From the NCBI GenBank assembly GCA_937998345.1, contig CALLDH010000127.1, positions 1 through 36,130 on the forward strand: a DNA stretch of 36,130 nucleotides. The letters run 5' to 3'. The notes beneath the pieces were generated by a model, which was not told where the DNA came from, made no database searches, and saw nothing but the letters and a program-made list of their open reading frames with translations. The position numbers were made by a program, and so were the translations under genes. Source of the stretch: an uncultured bacterium. GTDB taxonomy: Bacteria > Myxococcota_A > Polyangia > Polyangiales > Houyiibacteriaceae. Positions 23,791 through 32,091 of this stretch are shown in pieces; positions within the stretch are counted from its first letter, which is position 1, and each line of letters opens with the position of its first letter.

Positions 23791-24662
23791 TGCGCGGAAC
23801 TATAGGCCTCGCGTCCCAGAACACAACTCCGGCTGAACGCCCGACCGTCCTCCAGGCCGAGCTCGAAGGTTTCTTGCAGCCCGTCGGGGTTTGCGTAGTC
23901 GAACTTGTCGATCGTGATCGGCTTCGACGGTTGCACCCAGGTGACCCGGTCCGCTTCGGGGAGCTTGCGCTCATACTTGCGGCTGAGCAGAACGAGAGTC
24001 TCACCGGGCTGGTCGGCCGCGAGCCGTACGGGGATGTTCTCGATCAGGCCACCGTCGAGCACCTTTCGGCCTCCGAAGCAGCCCTCTGGCAGAATGGGAG
24101 GTATGCACGATGCCGCCAATATCATGCTGATGTAGTCCTGCAGCGTGTGGCAGTCGGTCACTCGTCCGATGAGCGGTTTGAAGCCAGCTTTCGCCGGCCA
24201 CTTGGGGTGGATTGGATCTTTGCGGAGCGTGTTTTCGAGCCCGTAGATGCAAAGTGCGGCGGTTGCGCCGATCGTCCCGCCGAGCCACTTCGGGTATCCG
24301 CTCATCAGGAAGTGAACCGAAGTATTTTTCAAGATCTCCAAATCGTCCGGTCCAATGAGCTCCTTCAGCGCTTCGCGGTACATGCGAGCGTGCGGAAGCA
24401 GAGTGCCCTGCTTGAACGGACTGAGGTTGCGCCAGTGAATGTTCCTCGGATTCTGTGCTGTGAAGTCTTTGAAGAGATCCAAGGCGTAGTGTGACCGGTC
24501 GAGGACTGCGGCCGTTGCCATCGCACAACCCGCGCTCGTCGAACCCGCGAACTTCACAGAGCTCTGGAGATCGAGCCCCGCTTCCTTCGCGCCTTCCCAG
24601 AAGCCGAGTTGCCAAAAGCAGCGGCTGCCTCCGCCGGCAAAGATCGCGTTCCGAAACTTCAT
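23772..24662 (-). CDS. Patatin-like phospholipase / acyl hydrolase
   Basis: A 296-residue Ser-Asp dyad hydrolase. The oxyanion-hole glycines are [17 protein letters not shown] near residues 8-24, the nucleophile elbow is GSTSAG (Ser near 44), and the catalytic Asp is in [14 protein letters not shown]. There is no signal peptide. I chose the ATG at 24662 because the family starts just before the glycine loop; the ORF-track extension lies in the divergent promoter region. It is the first gene of the patatin-MMPL-asparagine synthetase operon. Likely substrate is an ester-linked acyl lipid. It is divergent from thrH, 124 bases away. Confidence 0.93.
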   Translation of the reverse strand: MKFRNAIFAGGGSRCFWQLGFWEGAKEAGLDLQSSVKFAGSTSAGCAMATAAVLDRSHYALDLFKDFTAQNPRNIHWRNLSPFKQGTLLPHARMYREALKELIGPDDLEILKNTSVHFLMSGYPKWLGGTIGATAALCIYGLENTLRKDPIHPKWPAKAGFKPLIGRVTDCHTLQDYISMILAASCIPPILPEGCFGGRKVLDGGLIENIPVRLAADQPGETLVLLSRKYERKLPEADRVTWVQPSKPITIDKFDYANPDGLQETFELGLEDGRAFSRSCVLGREAYSSAQWRDHS

Positions 24663-24786
24663 TAACTCGCAATTCGTGACCCGCCGCCGGCCTCCTGTCG
24701 AGTCGAAGCGAGTTGCCTCACCCGGAAAATCGGGTAGACGAAGCGCCCTCGGGCAGCTGCCCCGCCCGGGCCTCGGAGTACCTGTC

Positions 24787-25386
24787 ATGCCGCCACTCGT
24801 CGTTTGCCTCGATCTAGAAGGAGTCCTCATCCCGGAGGTCTGGATTGCGTTCGCCGAGAAGACCGGAATCGACGCCCTGCGGCGCACCACTCGCGACGAG
24901 CCGGACTACGACAAGCTCATGCGCGGCCGCTTGGAGATCCTCGACGAGCACGGGTTCAAGCTGTCCGACATCGACGAGGTGATCGGTACGATGGAACCAC
25001 TGCCAGGCGCGAAGGAGTTTCTCGACGAGCTTCGCGACCGAACGCAGCTGATCATCCTGAGTGACACCTTTTACCAGTTTGCCGCGCCCTTCATGCGCCA
25101 ACTAGGCCAGCCGACGCTCTTTTGCCACGAGCTCTTGACCGACGAGACCAATCGGGTGACCGACTACCGCCTCCGGATTCCCGACGGCAAGCGCAAGGCT
25201 GTCGCGGGGCTCAAGAACATCGGGTTTCGGGTGCATGCCGCCGGTGACAGCTACAACGACACGACCATGCTGAAGGAAGCGGACCGGGGCATTTTGTTCC
25301 GGTGCCCGGACAACGTTGCCGAGGAGTTCCCGCAGTTTCAGCGTACGGACTCGTACAGCGAGCTACTGCCGGCGCTCCTCGACTAA
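24787..25386 (+). CDS. thrH: ThrH-type phosphoserine phosphatase / homoserine phosphotransferase
   Basis: A 199-residue HAD-superfamily protein very similar to ThrH of Pseudomonas: [42 protein letters not shown], and [12 protein letters not shown]. As in that family, the first motif is DxE rather than DxD. The Pseudomonas enzyme dephosphorylates phosphoserine and can pass the phosphate to homoserine. I take the ATG at 24787, which gives the expected family N-terminus; the longer track version adds non-family sequence. No cap domain insertion beyond the normal small helix bundle. The gene overlaps the convergent btuF-like gene by 24 bases at its 3' end. Confidence 0.95.
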   Translation: MPPLVVCLDLEGVLIPEVWIAFAEKTGIDALRRTTRDEPDYDKLMRGRLEILDEHGFKLSDIDEVIGTMEPLPGAKEFLDELRDRTQLIILSDTFYQFAAPFMRQLGQPTLFCHELLTDETNRVTDYRLRIPDGKRKAVAGLKNIGFRVHAAGDSYNDTTMLKEADRGILFRCPDNVAEEFPQFQRTDSYSELLPALLD

Positions 25387-26313
25387 TCCTTGGATTCCGT
25401 CGCCGTACACGACCGCGTGCACCGCCTCGGCGGCTTGCAGGATTCCCAACCCAGGATCGGTGAGCAGTTGCGTTTCAATGCTGCGAACCTGGCCCGACCG
25501 GCACGCCGAGAGCGATTCGAAGCCCGGGTGGCGGCAAAGAGAGCGCTCCGTCCCTGGGTTGGTGATGATCCATGGGGGGTCGAGGCTGAGTAGCTGCTCG
25601 TTGGTGAATGCAGGCCAGCCGTGGAATCCCGCTTCTGCCGCCATGTCGATGAGGCCCCCGGCGACGAGGACGTCATGAAAGCTGGTTCCAGCGGTTCCGC
25701 CATACAGCCGGTCTCCGTGAATCCCGACGTAGAGGCCGCGCCGCCTATCCTCCGCCGCGACGTCCGCGGACACGGCTTCGAGCTTTCGCAAGAGGTCATC
25801 CGCAAGCTCCTCGCCGCGTGCGGCCACATCGAGCACGGCCGCGAGCCGCCGGATGTTCGGCAGCAGCGTCTCCAGCCCCCGCATCTCCCCCATGTCGAAC
25901 ACATTCAGGCCGGCGTCCTTGAGGCGCTCGACCTGGCGTCGATCGATGAAGTTGTTGATGAACACGATATCAGGCCGGAGCTCGATGATCGTCTCGATGT
26001 CGCGTGCGTGCTCGACGCCGATCTTGTCTTGGTACGCGCGAGACTCCTGGGTGCGGAGCGTATGACCGCTCACGGCCAGCAGCCGGTTCGGCTCGATGAT
26101 CTCGATCAACACCTGATCTGCGACGATACTCGTGCTGACGATGCTTGCGTACTCGCGAACCGCGATGCGTTCGCCTGTCGCATCTTCGACAGTGCGCACA
26201 CCACCGCCCCGATCGTCGAGGGGAGCCCTCTTCGAGACGGCGCCGGTGAGCACTACACCCAGGATCAACGCAGCGACCAGGAGCGCAGCATTGACTTCAT
26301 TGACCCGCTTCAT
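25363..26313 (-). CDS. btuF: ABC cobalamin-type substrate-binding protein (BtuF-like)
   Basis: A 316-residue periplasmic binding protein of the helical-backbone type (PF01497-like, used for B12, haem and siderophores). An uncleaved or cleavable N-terminal helix ([18 protein letters not shown]) is followed by [12 protein letters not shown], the two lobes and a long linking helix. [16 protein letters not shown] and [14 protein letters not shown] are standard family segments. There is no lipobox Cys, so it is probably soluble or signal-anchored. It lies directly behind the ATPase, one base away, and with btuD and btuC forms an operon. The B12 assignment comes from the neighbouring cobalamin riboswitches and TonB receptor, not from the binding residues. 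Confidence 0.88.
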   Translation of the reverse strand: MKRVNEVNAALLVAALILGVVLTGAVSKRAPLDDRGGGVRTVEDATGERIAVREYASIVSTSIVADQVLIEIIEPNRLLAVSGHTLRTQESRAYQDKIGVEHARDIETIIELRPDIVFINNFIDRRQVERLKDAGLNVFDMGEMRGLETLLPNIRRLAAVLDVAARGEELADDLLRKLEAVSADVAAEDRRRGLYVGIHGDRLYGGTAGTSFHDVLVAGGLIDMAAEAGFHGWPAFTNEQLLSLDPPWIITNPGTERSLCRHPGFESLSACRSGQVRSIETQLLTDPGLGILQAAEAVHAVVYGDGIQGLVEERRQ

Positions 26314-26314
26314 A

Positions 26315-27145
26315 TCACTCAGTGCCAGTGCCAGTGCCAGTGCCAGTGCCAGTGCCAGTGCCAGTGTCCGCGTCGGTGCCTGGTGCGAAGCCGATTCGGG
26401 CGTTCTCGATGAGCTTCACGCCGTAGACCGCTCGAATCGGTTTTGGGCTGACCACGTCTCCGGTACTCCCCTGCTCGACGACACGGCCCTCCTGCAACAA
26501 GAGCGCGCGGTCGGTCGTGCTGAGGGCATCGGCCAGGTCGTGCAGCACTACGATCAAAGTGTGCTTGCGTGCCGCGAGCGTTCTGATCAAGCGCAGGACC
26601 GCCATCCCTTCGCCGACGTCGAGCGCCGCGGTCGGCTCGTCGAGCAAGAGAATTGGTGCGTCCGACGCGAGCGCGCGGGCGAGCAATACGCGTTGCTGCT
26701 CTCCGACCGACAGTTGGGTAAAGATGCGATCGCGGAGAACGTCGGCATGTGCGGTTTGGAGCGCATGGTTGATCGCGTCTCTGTCGTTCTTCGACATTCC
26801 GCCAAAGCTGCCGCCGTGGACATACCTGCCTAGTGCCACCACTTCCTCGACCGACAACGCAGAGCGAAGCAGGCTGCGTTGCGGCACGTATGAAACTCGT
26901 TTCGCCCTTGCCCGGCTAGAAAGCGAAGCGACGTCGGCGCCCGCGATCTCCACGCGGCCTTCGTATGGTAGCAAGCCGGCCAGGGCTTTGAGCAGCGTGC
27001 TCTTGCCAGCACCGTTGGGTCCAAGAAGTGCGAGCACTTCACCGGGGTTGGCTTCGAGGCTCACGTCGCGTAGCACGCTCCGCCCGCCGAGGGTGACGCT
27101 TACGCCCTGGGCACGAAGGCCCAAGTGTCCGTCGCCGTTACGCAT
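26315..27145 (-). CDS. btuD: ABC transporter ATPase (BtuD-like) with a TG-repeat tail
   Basis: A 276-residue ATPase. Walker A is LLGPNGAGKSTLLKAL, the signature is LSVGEQQRV (a variant of LSGGQ, with Val in place of the first Gly), Walker B is ILLLDEPTAAL, and the switch His is in VLHDLADAL. It belongs to the FecE/BtuD group for iron complexes and B12. The protein ends in a run of eight Thr-Gly pairs and Glu, encoded by the hexanucleotide repeat; family members usually end around ENARIGFAPG or earlier, so the tail is an addition. It overlaps btuC by 8 bases. Confidence 0.92.
   Translation of the reverse strand: MRNGDGHLGLRAQGVSVTLGGRSVLRDVSLEANPGEVLALLGPNGAGKSTLLKALAGLLPYEGRVEIAGADVASLSSRARAKRVSYVPQRSLLRSALSVEEVVALGRYVHGGSFGGMSKNDRDAINHALQTAHADVLRDRIFTQLSVGEQQRVLLARALASDAPILLLDEPTAALDVGEGMAVLRLIRTLAARKHTLIVVLHDLADALSTTDRALLLQEGRVVEQGSTGDVVSPKPIRAVYGVKLIENARIGFAPGTDADTGTGTGTGTGTGTGTE
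26321..26368 (+). repeat. Hexanucleotide tandem repeat (AGTGCC)n at the 3' end of btuD
   Basis: Seven perfect copies of AGTGCC (26321-26362) plus one degenerate copy, ending three bases before the btuD stop on the minus strand. Being a multiple of three, changes in copy number would keep the frame and only lengthen or shorten the Thr-Gly tail. The same motif family occurs in the FadL-like gene at 32125-32352. Confidence 0.95.
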
Positions 27146-28112
27146 AGGCCCGCTCCCGACGAAGCCTGATCAGGAGCAGCAAGAACAGCGGCGCACCGAT
27201 CAAGCCGGTGACCACGCCGAGCGGGATCTCGCTCCGCGACGGGATGACGCGCGCGATGATGTCGCAGGCGACCAGAAAGACGCCTCCCGCTAGGGCGGCG
27301 GCAGGGATCAGCCGTTGATGCTTCGTCCCAGCAAATGGGCGCAGCATGTGTGGCACGACCAGGCCCACGAAGCCGACGTTGCCACCCACGGACACCGCAC
27401 CAGCGACCAGTACGCTCACCCAAATCGCGGACCACCAGCGCACCGCACCGACATTGGCGCCCATCGACTGCGCCTCCTCTTCGCCGCTCAGAAGAAGGTC
27501 GAGAGACCTGCCCCAGAACCAGCACGCGACGAGCGCTACGGCGATCAGCGGGAGCGCAAACGCCAGCTGCCGAGGGCCGGTTCCGCTCACCGAGCCGAGC
27601 GAGAACGAGACGACCGCTCGGCCCAGCTCCCAGGTTTCCTGGGCGACGCTGGTTACGAATGCACTCAGGCTCAAAAAGAGCGCGCTCAAGACGAATCCCG
27701 TGAGCAAGAGAGCGAGAAGATCCTGGGTGACCCGCAAGAAGAGCAGGAGAACCGCGAGAGAAACCAACGCGCCAATGAAACAACCGATCGGCACGGTCAT
27801 CTCCGGAACGACGAAGCTGCCGCCGACACCGGCAAGCCCGTAGGTGAGTAGGGCGACTTGCCCTCCGAAGCTCGCGCCTGCGGTCGTCCCGAGCACCGAA
27901 GGGCTTGCAAGCGGGTTGCGGAACAACCCCTGCACGACGACGCCGCCGACGGCCAGCGCTGCGCCGGCGAGAAACGCCGCGGCTAACCGATAGCCGCGGA
28001 GCTTCAGAAACGTATCGCGGAGCTCCGGGTCCGTGAGATCACCCGATCCGACGAGCACGGCGAGTGCTCCGGCGACGAGCAACAGTAAGAACAGCAAGGG
28101 ATACAGCCGCAC
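27138..28112 (-). CDS. btuC: ABC transporter permease (BtuC/FecCD type)
   Basis: A 324-residue permease with about ten membrane helices. Marks of the family include RLAAAFLAGAALAVGGVVVQGLFRNPLASPSVLGTTAGA near the N-terminus and FVGLVVPHMLRPFAGTKHQRLIP with the coupling helix toward the ATPase. GVVTGLIGAPLFLLLL closes the C-terminus. The start is a GTG with AAGGAGG four bases upstream. It is the first gene of the btuCDF operon, divergent from the riboswitch-controlled receptor. No B12-box sequence lies in the short minus-strand leader that I can see, so it may not share the riboswitch. Confidence 0.92.
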   Translation of the reverse strand: MRLYPLLFLLLLVAGALAVLVGSGDLTDPELRDTFLKLRGYRLAAAFLAGAALAVGGVVVQGLFRNPLASPSVLGTTAGASFGGQVALLTYGLAGVGGSFVVPEMTVPIGCFIGALVSLAVLLLFLRVTQDLLALLLTGFVLSALFLSLSAFVTSVAQETWELGRAVVSFSLGSVSGTGPRQLAFALPLIAVALVACWFWGRSLDLLLSGEEEAQSMGANVGAVRWWSAIWVSVLVAGAVSVGGNVGFVGLVVPHMLRPFAGTKHQRLIPAAALAGGVFLVACDIIARVIPSRSEIPLGVVTGLIGAPLFLLLLIRLRRERAYA

Positions 28113-28171
28113 CGCGCCTCCTTACCACGCGGTTTCAGCTCGATCGACACGCTTCCTCGACGATTGACGGT

Positions 28172-28365
28172 GTAAGAGGGATCGGTCATCGTCCGGCCAA
28201 GCAGGGAAGTCGGTGAGAGGCCGGCGCGGACCCGCCACGGTATGTGACTGAATGTTCTGTCGTGATGCCACTGGGCGCTGAGCCTGGGAAGGTGACAGGA
28301 CCTGGGGTCGCGAGCCCGGAAACCTGCGAACGCACTTTTTGTGTCTATCACCTCGGGGACGGTGA
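28172..28365 (+). ncRNA. Cobalamin riboswitch 1, upstream of the TonB receptor
   Basis: The conserved cobalamin-aptamer pieces are present: GGGAAGTCGGTG (28204 onward), GCGGACCCGCCACGGT, TGCCACTGGG, and the B12 box GAGCCCGGAAACCTGC (near 28312-28327). The order and spacing match the known class. Just downstream a hairpin TCACC/GGTGA (28348-28365) has a TCGGGGAC loop whose CGGG could kiss CCCG (28231-28234) in the L5 region, the expected L5-L13 contact. About 50 bases later TTCCTG (28382-28387) is complementary to CAGGAA (28414-28419), which contains the start site's Shine-Dalgarno; B12 could therefore switch translation. The 5' limit is approximate. Confidence 0.93.
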
Positions 28366-28425
28366 GAGTCGCGCGTCGGGATTCCTGTCTCGTTCGATCG
28401 ACCGTTTCCGAGTCAGGAACGGGTT

Positions 28426-30462
28426 TTGGTCGACATCCGGCAGTACGGGAGTGAGCGACAGCGGTGGTGCACACACACCGGCGTGGGAGTCTCCGTGCTG
28501 ATCTGCGCCGTTGCGATTCTCGCAAGATCTGCGGATGCGCAGTTCGGCGAAACCGCGGAAGTCGAACGTCTGATTCCGGCCACCAACTCACTCGATGCCA
28601 CGGCCGCGGGGAGCGAGATTCTCGTTCGAGATCGCATCGTTCCGCAGACGACCGAGCAGCTGCTTCAGGAATCGGCAGGGACGCGGGTGGTTTCCGCCGG
28701 GGCCCCGGGTAGTTTCTTTTGCCTCCGTCTACGCGGCGTGGCCTGTGAGCAGTCGACCGTGATGCTCGGGGACGTGCCGATCAGTAATCCCGACACGGGG
28801 TCGTTCGACCTGAGCTTGATACCGCTTGAAGCGGTGGACGGCTTTCAGGTCTTCCGAGGTGGTGCACCCGCCTGGCTCAACGACGGTTCGGTCGGGGGGG
28901 TCCTGCGATTCATGCCGCGCACATACAAGGAGAACGAGGTTGGCGGACGTGTTACAGCCGGCAGCTTCGGGTCCTGGCGTGCCAACCTGTTCGGCGCCGC
29001 CGCAGGAGAGAAGGTGCAGTTCTTCGGCACCGCCGGAGCGGCGGGGGCCCGCAATGATTACCCGTACCTCGATGACAACGGAACCCGATTCGACCCCAGC
29101 GATGACGTCGAGCGCGCCCGCGAGAACGCAGATTTCCTCGAAGGTTTCGGCTTCGCCAATCTCGTCGCTGAGACCAGCGACTCGAGCCAGTTGGATCTGA
29201 TCTTCCTGGGGCTCGGAAGAGACCGAGGTGAGCCGGGGCCGGGCTCGAGTCCTGCACTTCAAGCCCGGACCAAGGCCACACACCTCATCGGTTCGGCTTC
29301 ATGGCTGCAGGAGAAGGGCGGCGAGCACCCGTACCGTCTCCAGGTCGCGGCGAACTACGACTACGGCAGGAACCGATTCATCGACGAGTTCGCGGAGATT
29401 GGCAACGGCGGTCCGCAACGAACGAACGATCAGACTCACGCGATTTTCGGACGCGTGGCGGGGTCGGTGGAGGTCATGCCCTGGCTCGAGATCACGACCA
29501 TTGGCTCAGCCCGTTATCAAGCCTTCGATCCGCAAGACGAGCTTTCCACGATTTCCGATCAGGCATCCGATCGCCTCTCTGCAGCCGGCACCCTGGAGAC
29601 CCGTTTCTACGGCGAGCTTGGCAAGGTGGCGCTGGAGCTTCGGCCGAGCGTTCGCCTGAGCTGGACGCGCGCGTCGATTCGGCAGACTCAACTCGGGGGG
29701 CCGACCGAGAGCCAGTCTTCAGAGTTCCTTCCGACGTATCGAGTGGCCGGGGCGGTCGCGCCCCTGGAGTGGCTTGCGTTCCGAGGATCGGTCAGCAGTG
29801 GCTACAAACTGCCGTCGCTGGTTCAGCTCTTTGGCAACCGCGGGACGGTGGTCGGTAACCCCAATCTGGTTCCGGAACGGGCCCTCGCGTACGACGCCGC
29901 CGTCACCGTTCGAGGTCACAAAGGAGTCGTCAGTGGCTACGCATCGATAGGAGCGTTCCTGACCCATATCGACGACGCGATTCGGTTTCGCAGGACGTCT
30001 CAGTTCACGGTGATCGCAGAGAACATCGATTCGGCGCGGAGTCGGGGCGTCGAAGTAGAGCTGCGCGGAGGCGTCACGCAGCACTTCGTTGTCCAGAGCG
30101 AGATGACCTGGACACAGGCAATCGATAACACGAGTGGCGCCCAGCTGCCGGGGCAGCCCGAGTGGGTCGCCTTTGCGCAGCCCGAAGCTCACTCCGGCAC
30201 ACTGTCGAAGTGGGTGTCCGACATCATGGCGTTCTTTCAAGTCTCCTACATCGGCAGGAGCTATGCCGATCCCGCGAACCTCGTCGAGATTCGCGCACGC
30301 ACCGTCCTCGCGACGGGTTGCGGTGTCGACCTGTTCGAGGGCAGCCTGGGATTGAGCTTTCGAGTAGACGACTTGCTCGACGTGCGCGGTGACGATCTGC
30401 TGGGCTTTCCGCTGCCCGGTCGTCGATACACCGGTCGGCTGAGCTACCGCTACGCCTGGTAG
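28426..30462 (+). CDS. btuB: TonB-dependent outer-membrane receptor (BtuB-like)
   Basis: A 678-residue receptor. The signal is VGVSVLICAVAILARSADAQ, and the plug domain has EILVRDRIVPQTTEQLLQES, then FFCLRLRGVACEQSTVMLGD and PLEAVDGFQVFRGGAP, ending before a 22-strand-type barrel of alternating aromatic strands. The last strand, GRLSYRYAW, ends in an aromatic residue as required for barrel insertion. The TTG start has AGGAA six bases upstream. A B12 riboswitch immediately upstream and BtuCDF genes on the other side make B12 or a relative the probable ligand. TonB, ExbB and ExbD are not in the window. Confidence 0.92.
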   Translation: MVDIRQYGSERQRWCTHTGVGVSVLICAVAILARSADAQFGETAEVERLIPATNSLDATAAGSEILVRDRIVPQTTEQLLQESAGTRVVSAGAPGSFFCLRLRGVACEQSTVMLGDVPISNPDTGSFDLSLIPLEAVDGFQVFRGGAPAWLNDGSVGGVLRFMPRTYKENEVGGRVTAGSFGSWRANLFGAAAGEKVQFFGTAGAAGARNDYPYLDDNGTRFDPSDDVERARENADFLEGFGFANLVAETSDSSQLDLIFLGLGRDRGEPGPGSSPALQARTKATHLIGSASWLQEKGGEHPYRLQVAANYDYGRNRFIDEFAEIGNGGPQRTNDQTHAIFGRVAGSVEVMPWLEITTIGSARYQAFDPQDELSTISDQASDRLSAAGTLETRFYGELGKVALELRPSVRLSWTRASIRQTQLGGPTESQSSEFLPTYRVAGAVAPLEWLAFRGSVSSGYKLPSLVQLFGNRGTVVGNPNLVPERALAYDAAVTVRGHKGVVSGYASIGAFLTHIDDAIRFRRTSQFTVIAENIDSARSRGVEVELRGGVTQHFVVQSEMTWTQAIDNTSGAQLPGQPEWVAFAQPEAHSGTLSKWVSDIMAFFQVSYIGRSYADPANLVEIRARTVLATGCGVDLFEGSLGLSFRVDDLLDVRGDDLLGFPLPGRRYTGRLSYRYAW

Positions 30463-30534
30463 CTTGACTTCGTTTTGCCACAAACTACCGTGACCCCTCT
30501 TGCGAGGGTCGAAGGCGGCTTCATCGAAGTCGTT

Positions 30535-30732
30535 GGAGATAGGCCGGCGGAGAGAAATCCGTTCGGTTGAACAGGGAAGTCGGTGAGAGGCCGACGCGGA
30601 CCCGCCACGGTATGTGACTGAATGCGCTGCCACTACGCCACTGGGTGAAAACCTGGGAAGGCGGCAGAGCCTAGGGTCACGAGCCCGGAGACCTACCCAT
30701 CGTGAGCTCACCCAGATCGCCTCGGGGATGGC
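30535..30732 (+). ncRNA. Cobalamin riboswitch 2, upstream of the lipoprotein
   Basis: The aptamer core from CAGGGAAGTCGGTGAGAGG (30572 onward) through GCGGACCCGCCACGGTATGTGACTG is nearly identical to riboswitch 1, so the two are recent duplicates. GCCACTGGG and the B12 box GAGCCCGGAGACCTAC (30681-30696) follow. A short hairpin GCC/GGC with loop TCGGGGAT lies at 30719-30732, again complementary to CCCG in L5. Before the start codon, CTTCC (30786-30790) can pair with GGAAG (30803-30807) of the Shine-Dalgarno. A possible promoter is TTGACT (30464) with TACCGT 16 bases on, just after the receptor stop. Limits approximate. Confidence 0.93.
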
Positions 30733-30810
30733 AGGTAGCTACATGGTTACAGTTCTACGTTTGAACGCGCCTTGTTTCTGTCCGTCTTCCGCCGAAGCTG
30801 GAGGAAGCAA

Positions 30811-32082
30811 ATGGAACGGGAATTCGCGAACACACTTCTAGTCTGCGCCGCGCTCGCAGCGGTCGGCTGCGGGGACAGCAACTCGGCGCTCCGTCCCCTC
30901 GATGCAACGCCGCGATACGCGGTGGTCAGCTCCGACTACAGCAGCTCGTCCATCGCAATGCTCGACGAGGATTTCGAGGTCATCGACGAAAGCTGGCTCA
31001 ACTCCGGGACGACGTACCCAGGGCTGGTCGCTGCCTTGTCCGGCGACGTCGTATTGCCGAATCGGCAAGCCGGCGACGAAACATTCGCTGTCATCGATCG
31101 GCTTTTCACCGATGTCGTCACGCGCTTCTTCGTGCCCAGCGGAAATCTCAACGGGCAGGCGCGTACCCATGGAGAGGTGGGCGACACCGGCTTCTCCTCG
31201 AACCCGCAGGACTTCATCTTCGTCGATGCGGATAGCGCCTGGGCGCCGCGCTACGACTCCAACTTCAATCCTGCAGCCCCCCCGGAAAACCAAGGGAACG
31301 ACCTGTTCGAGATCAACCCGACCGACATGAGCGCCACCGGGGCCCGAATCGACCTCTCCTCTCTCGATACGACCGCCACCATCATGACGGACGACGGCCC
31401 CGTCGAAGTCGATGTCTTTGCACGGCCGAGCCGAGGCGTGCTCGTAGGGTCGAGGATCGTGGTCGGTCTCGATCGCATCAGCGGGAGCTTCGACGCAGCC
31501 GGCGATGGAATGGTCGCGATCGTCGACCTCGAGGAGGAGTCGGTGCAAGGCCTGGAGCTTGCCGGGCTCAAGAGCTGCGGGAACGTCGTTCCGGTGCCTG
31601 GAGCGCCCAGCAAGGTCGTCGTGGCGTGCGTCGGTTTCGCGCAGCCCTACGGGGACGAGCCGCAGGTACGCGCCTCATCGGGCGTCGTTTTGCTCGACGT
31701 GGCGGCAGCTGAGGTCACGATCGAGCGGCTTTGGCGAGTGGCCGATCACCCCGGGTCCGCAATTGCTGTGAACTCCGTCATCGCGATCGACGCGGAGCGA
31801 GTTGTCGGTGTGGCGAACCCCGACTCGACGAGGACCCTCGATGCCTTGTACGAGACGGATCTCGCGACCGGAGTGCAAGAGCTCGTTCACGAGTCCGGCG
31901 GCTCCTTCGTCGTCGGCCTCCCGGCCTACGATCCAGACAGCGAGATGCTCTACGTGCCGGATGCGGCGGAGAATGGTGTCGTCGAGTTTGCCTCTGAGAA
32001 CGGAACCTTCGTCGAAACGGGTTCCACCAGCATCGCTCCCGGCCTCGGCCTCCCGCCGACAAAGGTCTACTTGCTCGACTGA
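30811..32082 (+). CDS. Riboswitch-controlled lipoprotein, propeller-like (possible B12-binding surface protein)
   Basis: A 423-residue protein. The ATG at 30811 has GGAGGA five bases upstream and starts a lipoprotein signal ending in AAVGC (Cys near residue 20); the ORF-track start is upstream of this. I do not recognise the family. The mature part has about seven segments with a blade-like pattern of hydrophobic residues around Asp, for example SIAMLDEDFEVID, FAVIDRLF, MVAIVDLEEESV, GVVLLDVAAAEV, YETDLATG and GVVEFASENG, suggesting a seven-bladed propeller. Many acidic residues in loops could bind calcium. The gene stands behind its own cobalamin riboswitch next to a BtuB-like receptor, so a role in capturing B12, like BtuG of Bacteroides, is a reasonable inference. 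Confidence 0.85.
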   Translation: MEREFANTLLVCAALAAVGCGDSNSALRPLDATPRYAVVSSDYSSSSIAMLDEDFEVIDESWLNSGTTYPGLVAALSGDVVLPNRQAGDETFAVIDRLFTDVVTRFFVPSGNLNGQARTHGEVGDTGFSSNPQDFIFVDADSAWAPRYDSNFNPAAPPENQGNDLFEINPTDMSATGARIDLSSLDTTATIMTDDGPVEVDVFARPSRGVLVGSRIVVGLDRISGSFDAAGDGMVAIVDLEEESVQGLELAGLKSCGNVVPVPGAPSKVVVACVGFAQPYGDEPQVRASSGVVLLDVAAAEVTIERLWRVADHPGSAIAVNSVIAIDAERVVGVANPDSTRTLDALYETDLATGVQELVHESGGSFVVGLPAYDPDSEMLYVPDAAENGVVEFASENGTFVETGSTSIAPGLGLPPTKVYLLD

Positions 32083-32091
32083 CGTCCAGCG

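Noticed and set aside
30491-30509. Hairpin GACCCCTC-TTGC-GAGGGTC after the receptor gene as a terminator
   Set aside because: The stem is fair, with one bulge, but there is no T run and the second riboswitch's possible promoter overlaps it, so I do not call a terminator.
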